NCBI GenBank assembly: GCA_030668045.1
Contig: DAOUUR010000231.1
Location: 1 to 5,043 of the forward strand
Length of the DNA: 5,043 nucleotides
DNA from: a bacterium
GTDB lineage: Bacteria > Zixibacteria > MSB-5A5 > GN15 > FEB-12
Direction: 5' to 3'
Shown here: positions 1 through 5,043 of the stretch, piece after piece
How the letters are laid out: every line of letters starts with the position of its first letter
Numbering within the stretch: position 1 is the first letter of the stretch
Translations under genes and position numbers: made by a program
The notes under the pieces: model-generated
What the model was told of the DNA's origin: nothing
Seen by the model: only the letters and a program-made list of their open reading frames with translations
The model's database searches: none

Positions 1-2059
1 AACGCGCCTCGCCTGTGTGCGAGAGTTTCTCGCGCACTATCATCGCTAGCGCCGTTTCTGCACGGTAGGCCACAAGCTTCACCGTGTCGGTCAATCGTTT
101 GCGGCTTGGAGCAAGACGCTCAAACTTCTCTGCCTCCGGCAGATCCTCCCACGCCAAATGCTTGGGCGTCGAGAGCTTTCGTTCTTTCAAGACGCTCAAC
201 TCGTTCTCCCACTGCTCGATTTGTTCCTGCAGATCTGCTTTCTGTCGCTCCCATTTTTGAATCTCAGGCGCCTCGGACTTCGGGTGAAGCGTCAGAGCTG
301 CAAAGCGCGCTTGACACCGCGTTAGCTTGGAGATCACCGAGCGGTATTGTCGGTCCAGTTCCCGCCGGGTCGGATTGACCACGGGTCGGTTAGTCCCAGG
401 AATAACTTCGGTCCGATACTCGTTAAGTGCATCAATGGCAAAGTGTTCCATCATGTAACCGAAGAAGTTTTCCTGGGACCATCGGCTGAATAGCCGGCCG
501 GCATCCTGCAGAGCCAACTGGCCGTAGACCGTGCTGATCAGACTCGTCTGATGACCGCTGCTGGTCAGCTTGCGGACCTTACGGACCCACAGCCCATCGC
601 TGCGGCTGCCTATCCGCGAACCCATCTCAGCCAATTTCATCGACACCAGTTCGCCGTTAGGCATCGTGACTTCCGTCTGGCTAAACCATGATTCCGGCCA
701 GGGCTCTTTCGGATACTTGTGATACGTGATGCAGCCAATCCGATACTGCTCCCACATCTGGCGGAAGAAGATTGGACTGTAGCCCTCACGATCGAAGATA
801 ATCACGAAGCGGCTCAGATGAGGGTCGGCTTTCAGTTCTTCGGCCGTCGGCTGAGCGGGGACCTCCTTCAACAGACGCGGTAGGATGTCAGTGCGTAAGG
901 CTTCCAGCAATCCGTGGTCAATCGGGCGCTCGACGGAAAAGAACGGTTGGCCCAGCGCGTCATTGACCCAGTAATCGGTCGTGCCCCGCAAGCACAGGCG
1001 CTGCCGCGCGATGTAGCGCCGAGGTAGCTGTGTCTGCTTGCCGTGATACAGTCGAACATGACCGTCGACATACAGAGTGCCGGCCAGCTGGGGCCTCTGC
1101 TCCATCCACTCTTTGGACAACACAGCCGCCCATCGATCAGCAGCTTTCTGCTGACTCAGTTCAGAGAGTTTCTTCCGCAGACAGCGCACTTCGGGGATGC
1201 GGTCCAGACCCATCAGCTTGCCCAGTTCCCCCGGCCTCTCATACTGCAGCTGTTCAACCGCTTTAATGCGGCATAAGGCCATGTAGGCCAACAACACGAT
1301 TATGTGGGCCTTCGTGTAGTAGCCCGACAGCACGGGCAAGCTCTGCAAATGGCTGAACAATCCGTTCTCCGCCAAGGCCGGTAGAGCACAGAGCACACCG
1401 CCGTAGGAAACGTCGCGGCAGAGTTGAAACCGGGTGCTCGCACCGTCGGGCAGCGCTCCGATTGCAGCAAAGACGCGCTCGCAGGGACGGGTACAGGCGA
1501 TGCCCATCTGCTCAGCGGCAGAGGCATCGGCGTCGCTGCGGCTCGATTTATCAGAGGGGAGGACTGTCGGATGGGAGACCGCCGGCTTCTGCGATTCCTC
1601 CGTGCTCGGAGTCGGTTCCGGGAGCCGTCCTTGGTCGATCGCTTTGCGAAGGGTGTCGTACTTGATCCCCAGTTCTTCGGCCACTTCTTTTCGGGAGTGG
1701 CCGCAGGCGAGTAAGTCCTTAGCCTGGCAGCTGACTTCGGCCGTCATGATCGAGGGACCACGGCCTTTGCGTGGACGGTAGAATCCATCGATCCCCTCTT
1801 GCCGATACTTCGCAACGCTACGCAGAACGCTGTTCTTGGAGACTCCGAAGGCGCGAATTATCTGTGCCTGAGTGCATGCCCCTTGCACACACAGCTGCGC
1901 GGTAAACATACGAAAGGACATTCGATCATCCTCGGCGTGCTGGAAGACAGGCTGAATGCCGCAGAAGTACGTCCACTGCTGCTCTTGGTAAACTACGCTG
2001 ATGAGGTCGTTGATCGGGGTTGCACCAGGGGGGATTATGGGTAATAATATTTGCGGCAT
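1..2059 (-). CDS. Large DDE transposase with double helix-turn-helix N-terminus (C-terminus beyond window)
   Basis: The frame is open without interruption from ATG at 2059 to the window edge (686 codons); an in-frame stop at 2075-2077 lies upstream and ATG 2059 is the first start after it. Seen in the translation: one helix-turn-helix at about residues 62-100 (TQAQIIRAFGVSKNSVLRS, then a basic RPRKGRG linker), a second DNA-binding-like helical unit at about 107-147 (HSRKEVAEELGIKYDTLRKA), a Pro/Ser-rich linker at about 148-185, and a DDE-type core. Likely catalytic residues are D332 in LYVDGHVRLYHGK, D423 in IIFDREGYS, and E530 (or E538) in RWSQENFFGYMMEHF. A charged coiled-coil stretch follows at about 565-630, then LAPSRKRLTDTVKLVAYRAE at 649-668. 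The motif order resembles a family usually annotated only as 'putative transposase', distantly IS4-like; I cannot name the IS family. It would cut and join the ends of its own element. It looks intact, and its C-terminus and far element end are outside the window. It is divergent from the IS66-DruA gene. Confidence 0.88.
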   Translation of the reverse strand, partial: MPQILLPIIPPGATPINDLISVVYQEQQWTYFCGIQPVFQHAEDDRMSFRMFTAQLCVQGACTQAQIIRAFGVSKNSVLRSVAKYRQEGIDGFYRPRKGRGPSIMTAEVSCQAKDLLACGHSRKEVAEELGIKYDTLRKAIDQGRLPEPTPSTEESQKPAVSHPTVLPSDKSSRSDADASAAEQMGIACTRPCERVFAAIGALPDGASTRFQLCRDVSYGGVLCALPALAENGLFSHLQSLPVLSGYYTKAHIIVLLAYMALCRIKAVEQLQYERPGELGKLMGLDRIPEVRCLRKKLSELSQQKAADRWAAVLSKEWMEQRPQLAGTLYVDGHVRLYHGKQTQLPRRYIARQRLCLRGTTDYWVNDALGQPFFSVERPIDHGLLEALRTDILPRLLKEVPAQPTAEELKADPHLSRFVIIFDREGYSPIFFRQMWEQYRIGCITYHKYPKEPWPESWFSQTEVTMPNGELVSMKLAEMGSRIGSRSDGLWVRKVRKLTSSGHQTSLISTVYGQLALQDAGRLFSRWSQENFFGYMMEHFAIDALNEYRTEVIPGTNRPVVNPTRRELDRQYRSVISKLTRCQARFAALTLHPKSEAPEIQKWERQKADLQEQIEQWENELSVLKERKLSTPKHLAWEDLPEAEKFERLAPSRKRLTDTVKLVAYRAETALAMIVREKLSHTGEAR

Positions 2060-2062
2060 TTT

Positions 2063-2109
2063 GGTACCTTCAGCTTATAGAAATTGGTAAATTCAAGGTT
2101 GAAGGTACC
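2063..2109. repeat. Perfect 10-bp inverted repeat between the divergent transposases (5' leader hairpin or terminator-like)
   Basis: GGTACCTTCA at 2063-2072 is repeated in inverse orientation as TGAAGGTACC at 2100-2109. The stem can extend a few bases inward with G-T pairs, leaving a loop of about 20-27 bases. On the minus strand it falls in the leader of the transposase starting at 2059 and pairs its Shine-Dalgarno sequence. On the plus strand the second arm runs straight into TTTTTATTTT (2110-2119), which looks like a terminator facing the IS66-DruA element. It could also be an operator or part of the end of the minus-strand element. The pairing is seen directly; the role is inferred. Confidence 0.6.
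2066..2071 (-). promoter_or_regulatory. Ribosome binding site of the minus-strand transposase
   Basis: On the minus strand GAAGGT ends 6 bases before ATG 2059, a good Shine-Dalgarno match and spacing. This supports the chosen start. The site lies wholly inside the inner arm of the inverted repeat at 2063-2109, so in an RNA that contains both arms it would be base-paired and hidden. Confidence 0.6.
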
Positions 2110-2151
2110 TTTTTATTTTCCTCTTTGCACGCCTCAGCTACCCAAGCCAAT

Positions 2152-2165
2152 CTGTAAGCATTCGC
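2152..2165 (+). repeat. Left terminal inverted repeat of the IS66-DruA element
   Basis: CTGTAAGCATTCGC matches the reverse complement of 4667-4680 at all 14 positions. Weaker similarity continues inward with small gaps (CCCA, TGGG and a CTT block shared with the right end), so the functional end is probably about 35-40 bp. It should be the transposase binding and cleavage site. Confidence 0.9.
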
Positions 2166-2171
2166 ATTAAC

Positions 2172-2184
2172 CCCAGCCTCTGGG
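2172..2184. repeat. Left subterminal hairpin (CCCAG-cct-CTGGG)
   Basis: A 5-bp perfect stem with a 3-base loop lies 21-33 bases from the left tip. A matching CCCA/TGGG hairpin lies at nearly the same distance from the right tip (4652-4662). The symmetry suggests a conserved part of the element end, perhaps a binding site; the function is inferred. Confidence 0.45.
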
Positions 2185-2209
2185 CAAACTTAAAGAAGTC
2201 TGCTATGCT
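2181..2209 (+). promoter_or_regulatory. Possible promoter of the tnpC-druA gene
   Basis: TGGGCA (2181-2186, 4 of 6 match to the -35 consensus) and TATGCT (2204-2209, 4 of 6 match to the -10 consensus) are separated by 17 bases. Transcription would then begin at about 2216, on the GTG start codon itself, giving a leaderless or almost leaderless message. This would fit the lack of a well-placed Shine-Dalgarno sequence. It is a weak match and could be chance. Confidence 0.25.
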
Positions 2210-2215
2210 TCGAGG

Positions 2216-4642
2216 GTGGCAGCAAATCAAGCGGAAGACAAGGCTTTATCGATCCTCGCAGAGAATAAGAAACTTCTCACAGAGAATAGCATACTAAAAG
2301 CCGATATAGGGTATTGGCAGAGCTGTCACAAACGAGCGCTGGACCGTGAAGCTGCTTTGGCGAGAGAGCTGCAAGATAAGAACGCCCGCATTAAATACCT
2401 CGTTCGGCAACTGTATGAGAAGAAAACTGAGCAGTCAAAAAAGAACTCTGAATCGAACAAAACTGGGGAAGTCTCTGGCAAGCGCAACCGCGGCCAACAA
2501 CCGGACCGTCCCGCCCCGAAACCCAGAGACCAGAGTCATTTGCCGGTAAAAGAGGAAACACACGATCTCGTTGAAAGCGAAAAGTACTGCCCGAGCTGTG
2601 GGCTGCCGTTGGTCGAGATGCCCGACACCGAAGATTCGGAACTTCTCGAAACACAGGAAGTAAGTGGATATAGCAGAAAGATACACCGTAAAAAGTATAG
2701 ACCAGGGTGCAAATGCCCCGGGAACAAAGGGATTATTACCGCACCGGGGCCGGCCAAACTCATCCCCCACAGCCGCTACGGCGCTTCGGTTTGGACCCAC
2801 ATTCTAATCCGTAAGTACCGGTTTCAGATTCCGGTTGCGCGTATCTTGAAGAACCTGGCGCTGCACGGATTGTCCATCCCTCCCGGAAGCGCGGGAGACG
2901 GGCTGAAACGTCTGGCTTCCCTGTTTGAACCGGTGTACGCCGCTTTAGAAGAACGCAGCCTGAAGGCTGCCTGGTGGCAGGCCGATGAGACTCGCTGGAG
3001 CGTATTCGAGACCACAAAAACGAAATCGACCTTTCGCTGGTATCTGTGGGTGTTTATATCGGCTGAAAGTGTCGTGCATGTCATCGATCCTACAAGGTCG
3101 ACGCGGGTGATCGAAGAACATCTGGGGCGGGTCATCGGTGGCATTCTCTTAGTCGACCGCTATTCGGCCTACAAATCATTCGCAAAGAAGCATGAAGGAA
3201 TCATCCTCGCCTTCTGCTGGGCGCATGCCCGGCGGGACTTTCGGGAAGCCGGGCTGAAATACGAACAGGTCCGTGAATGGGCGAAGGAGTGGGAAGAGCG
3301 GATCAACGCTCTTTTCCACCTCAACTCCCTGCGAGTCCAGTACACTGAAGGCTCAGCGGCATTTGGCCACGAAGATAAACGAGTGAGAGAAGCTGTGGCG
3401 GATATGAAACACATCTTTGGCGAGGAACGAAAGCAGGTTCGCCTTCATCACAGTCAGGAAAGTGTACTTAAGAGCTTTGATAACCATTGGCAAGGGTTGA
3501 GGGTCTTTGTGGATCATCCGGAAATACCCATGGACAACAATGGCTCAGAGAGAATATTGAGAAATCCTGTGGTGGGCCGCAAGAACTACTACGGATCAGG
3601 GGCGATCTGGAGCGCCCGCTTTACGGCGGTGATGTTCAGTATCTTCGAAACCCTCGAGCTGTGGGAAATCAATCAACTCCAATGGCTCAGTGACTATTTC
3701 AGGGCCTGTGCTCTGGCCGGTGGAAAAGCGCCTGAGGATATCAGAGGCCATCTGCCCTGGAACATCGCCGAAGGAAAAGAAAAGAGTCGTAAGTATTGTG
3801 GCCGTGTGTTTAGCGAATCAGAGCTCTCCTGCATTAGCTCGATTATCGATGAAGATACCAGCCGCAACCGCACCGCCATTTCACGAATCGCCTGCGAGCA
3901 GCTCAGGTGGCATCGGCCTGATGGGTCACTCAAAACGGCGAGTATGAGCCAGGTGCTCGTGAAGATGGAAGCCGACGGGCTTATCACTCTTCCTCCTCTT
4001 CAGAGCGTGCATTCAAAACGGATGAAGCCGCTCGACCATACCGCGCGCACCGCTGAACGGGAAGAGATCGTGCTTTCTGCCGGAAAGCTTCCAGAAGTAC
4101 ATGTCGAGATAGCGAAAACAGGGGACGAGAAATCGTTGTGGAATGAATACATCGACCGCTATCATTACCTCAGATACTCCCCGCTTCCCGGAACTCAGAT
4201 GAAATATTGCGTGTATTCAGGGGACGATCTTCTGGCTCTTCTTGGTTTCGGCGCTCCGGCATGGCGGGTTGCACCGCGGGATTGGTACATCGGGTGGTCG
4301 GATGAGAAACGAGAAGAGAACTTGCATCTGGTCCTGAACAACGCCAGATTCTTGATTCTGCCGTGGGTGTACTCAAAGAATCTGGCCTCGATGGTTCTGG
4401 CCATGGTGACCAAGCGCATCGGTGAAGATTGGCAAAAGCGCTACAAATACAAACCGGTTCTATTAGAGACATTTGTTGAAAAAATTCGATTTTCAGGAAC
4501 GAGTTACAAAGCCGCGAACTGGAAACTAGTCGGAACAACGAAGGGTCGCGGGAGAGAAGACAGATTTAACAAAGATAGACTCCCCAAAAAAGACATATAC
4601 ATGTATCCGCTTCAGAAAGACTTCAAAGTCATGCTCTGCTAG
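2216..4642 (+). CDS. IS66-family transposase (TnpC) fused to a DruA/DUF4338 domain, 808 aa
   Basis: Residues 1-75 are a charged helical, coiled-coil-like segment ending LVRQLYEKKTEQSKK, as at the TnpC N-terminus. A zinc-ribbon region follows with C125/C128 (CPSCG) and C165/C167 (CKC). The DDE core has D257 (QADETRW), D314 (LLVDRYSAYK) and E445 (DNNGSERILRNPVVGRK), all in IS66 contexts. After about residue 515 comes a complete DruA-like protein: a helical, winged-helix-like module at about 529-592 (GRVFSESELS... ending GLITLPP), then the DUF4338 core at about 627-806 with YHYLRYSPLPG (649 on), APRDWYIGWS, NNARFLILPWV (708-718), LLETFV, GTSYKAANW and KDIYMYPL. IS66 TnpC alone is usually about 500-550 residues; the extra length is the DruA part. 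No stop or frameshift separates the halves. The GTG at 2216 is the best start available because an in-frame stop lies at 2168, but there is no well-spaced Shine-Dalgarno. The TnpC half should catalyse DNA strand transfer at the element ends; the DruA half has no established biochemical activity that I can assign. DruA is known from Druantia defence systems, but no other Druantia gene is present here. Confidence 0.92.
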   Translation: MAANQAEDKALSILAENKKLLTENSILKADIGYWQSCHKRALDREAALARELQDKNARIKYLVRQLYEKKTEQSKKNSESNKTGEVSGKRNRGQQPDRPAPKPRDQSHLPVKEETHDLVESEKYCPSCGLPLVEMPDTEDSELLETQEVSGYSRKIHRKKYRPGCKCPGNKGIITAPGPAKLIPHSRYGASVWTHILIRKYRFQIPVARILKNLALHGLSIPPGSAGDGLKRLASLFEPVYAALEERSLKAAWWQADETRWSVFETTKTKSTFRWYLWVFISAESVVHVIDPTRSTRVIEEHLGRVIGGILLVDRYSAYKSFAKKHEGIILAFCWAHARRDFREAGLKYEQVREWAKEWEERINALFHLNSLRVQYTEGSAAFGHEDKRVREAVADMKHIFGEERKQVRLHHSQESVLKSFDNHWQGLRVFVDHPEIPMDNNGSERILRNPVVGRKNYYGSGAIWSARFTAVMFSIFETLELWEINQLQWLSDYFRACALAGGKAPEDIRGHLPWNIAEGKEKSRKYCGRVFSESELSCISSIIDEDTSRNRTAISRIACEQLRWHRPDGSLKTASMSQVLVKMEADGLITLPPLQSVHSKRMKPLDHTARTAEREEIVLSAGKLPEVHVEIAKTGDEKSLWNEYIDRYHYLRYSPLPGTQMKYCVYSGDDLLALLGFGAPAWRVAPRDWYIGWSDEKREENLHLVLNNARFLILPWVYSKNLASMVLAMVTKRIGEDWQKRYKYKPVLLETFVEKIRFSGTSYKAANWKLVGTTKGRGREDRFNKDRLPKKDIYMYPLQKDFKVMLC

Positions 4643-4651
4643 ACAAGGTAA

Positions 4652-4662
4652 CCCAGGGTGGG
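4652..4662. repeat. Right subterminal hairpin (CCCA-ggg-TGGG)
   Basis: A 4-bp stem with a 3-base loop lies 19-29 bases from the right tip, between the stop codon at 4640-4642 and the right inverted repeat. It mirrors the left hairpin at 2172-2184 in stem sequence and distance. It is short, so the weight comes from the symmetry. Confidence 0.4.
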
Positions 4663-4666
4663 AATA

Positions 4667-4680
4667 GCGAATGCTTACAG
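4667..4680 (-). repeat. Right terminal inverted repeat of the IS66-DruA element
   Basis: GCGAATGCTTACAG is the exact reverse complement of 2152-2165. It begins 24 bases after the stop codon of the tnpC-druA gene and marks the right end of the element. Confidence 0.9.
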
Positions 4681-4827
4681 CGGTGTGTTGGTAAGCCTTT
4701 ATATCATAAGGAGTTGCGGGAGCCCCGGGGAAAACTTGAAAAAATCGAATGCTCCTATTTAGGCCAGCGCTCATAATGTAGTCTACGCCATGCGGTTACC
4801 TTTATCGCTGCTACCACTAGATCAGTC

Positions 4828-5043
4828 TCAGAGAAGGCCGTCAGCATAGTAGTCGATGTGAAAGCTCTGGCTAGAGAAGCCCTTACCGCAGGCTTTGCAG
4901 AGGTATCTCTGAATACGACCTTTGGAGCGGGTCGGGTAAGTACCGTTGCTGAGGTACCAAGGCTTGCCGGTCGGCGGGCGGGCGTGCAGCTTGCAGAGCA
5001 TGTGAACGAACTACGCCCCAATCCTTTGTGCTGCTTTTCTCCC
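4828..5043 (-). pseudogene. Decayed N-terminal zinc-ribbon fragment of another transposase-like gene
   Basis: On the minus strand, ATG at 5001 to TGA at 4828-4830 gives 57 residues. They include HARPPTGKPWYLSNGTY, then GRIQRYLCKACGKGFSSQSF and DYY. This is the pattern of the zinc-ribbon head seen in several transposases (C3 and H6 before it, C35 and C38 in the CKAC pair, then an FSxQxF-DYY tail). The same frame runs to the window edge but has a TAG at 5011-5013, and after the TGA it continues with more stops. A SSGSSDKGNRMA stretch there resembles what follows the zinc ribbon in such proteins. No DDE core remains before the IS66-DruA element begins at 4680. It is therefore a truncated, non-functional remnant. 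The exact family is not identified, and a short real 57-residue protein cannot be wholly excluded. Confidence 0.55.

Larger units (their letters stand above)
2152..4680 (+). mobile_element. Complete IS66-type insertion sequence carrying a tnpC-druA fusion (about 2.53 kb)
   Basis: The element is bounded by 14-bp perfect inverted repeats, CTGTAAGCATTCGC at 2152-2165 and its reverse complement at 4667-4680. The GTAAGC tip is typical of IS66-family ends; if the tip is taken as GTAAGC, the element is 2154-4678. One gene fills it: the start lies about 50 bases inside the left repeat and the stop 24 bases before the right repeat. There is no tnpA or tnpB, so the layout resembles the single-gene (ISBst12-like) branch of IS66 elements. 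IS66 elements normally leave 8-bp target duplications, but the flanks (aagccaat on the left, cggtgtgt on the right) do not match. Both ends and the gene look intact. Confidence 0.88.

Noticed and set aside
106..2044. Several plus-strand open frames of 67-115 codons across the left 2 kb
   Set aside because: They lie opposite the continuous 686-codon minus-strand transposase, have no domain-like sequence or good ribosome binding sites, and are Pro/Arg/Ser-rich as expected of antisense shadows.
2074..2079. TATAAG on the minus strand as -10 box of the left transposase
   Set aside because: No acceptable -35 lies about 17 bases upstream, and a start 7 bases downstream would remove the Shine-Dalgarno sequence from the message.
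2205..2297. Small plus-strand frame from ATG 2205 (30 codons) overlapping the start of the fusion gene
   Set aside because: It is out of frame with the fusion and has no motif or ribosome binding site. The ATG is more likely part of a possible -10 box.
2391..4538. Minus-strand and alternative plus-strand frames within the fusion gene
   Set aside because: All are overlapped by the 808-residue frame, which has recognisable domains throughout; none shows a motif of its own.
2216..4642. A complete Druantia defence system
   Set aside because: Only the DruA-like part is present. No DruE-type helicase or other Druantia gene is in the window, and the gene lies inside an insertion sequence.
4681..4827. 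Possible group II intron tail or RNA gene in the right flank (GC-rich CCCCGGGG and A-rich run near 4722-4745)
   Set aside because: No domain V/VI-like fold, tRNA or other RNA pattern could be made out; it is left as unassigned flank.
4755..5021. 88-codon minus-strand open frame from a TTG at 5021
   Set aside because: It is in a different frame from the zinc-ribbon fragment, which has the recognisable sequence, and its own translation shows no motif.

Overview
The window is a stretch of bacterial mobile DNA with no recognisable housekeeping gene. GC content is moderate. The start sites and the insertion-sequence families present point to a bacterium, but nothing fixes the phylum.

Left part, positions 1-2059, minus strand: one reading frame of at least 686 codons is open from an ATG at 2059 to the window edge. 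It has no stop and no frameshift, and its C-terminus lies outside the window. It encodes a large DDE transposase with two N-terminal helix-turn-helix units, a DDE core (D332, D423, and E530 or E538) and a coiled-coil tail.

Spacer, 2060-2151: this holds a perfect 10-bp inverted repeat (2063-2072 and 2100-2109). The arm next to the gene contains the ribosome binding site of the minus-strand transposase. The other arm is followed on the plus strand by a T-rich run. No other gene is visible there.

Centre, 2152-4680: this is a complete, compact insertion sequence of about 2.53 kb. It is bounded by 14-bp perfect terminal inverted repeats, with a small CCCA...TGGG hairpin just inside each end. Its only gene (2216-4642) encodes an 808-residue protein. 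Residues 1 to about 515 are an IS66-family TnpC transposase with coiled coil, zinc-binding cysteines and DDE residues D257, D314 and E445. Residues about 525-808 are a full-length DruA/DUF4338 protein, the family known from the Druantia anti-phage defence system. This single-polypeptide fusion of an IS66 transposase to DruA, inside its own inverted repeats, is the main discovery of the window. No separate tnpA or tnpB and no other Druantia gene is present.

Right part, 4681-5043: positions 4681-4827 show nothing recognisable. Minus-strand positions 4828-5043 carry the decayed start of a third transposase-like gene, a zinc-ribbon domain with in-frame stops on both sides.

Read together, the window is an island of three unrelated transposase types. 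The fusion element sits between an apparently intact transposase gene and a dead one. The fusion suggests that the DruA domain has a role in transposition or in handling transposon DNA, apart from any role in phage defence.
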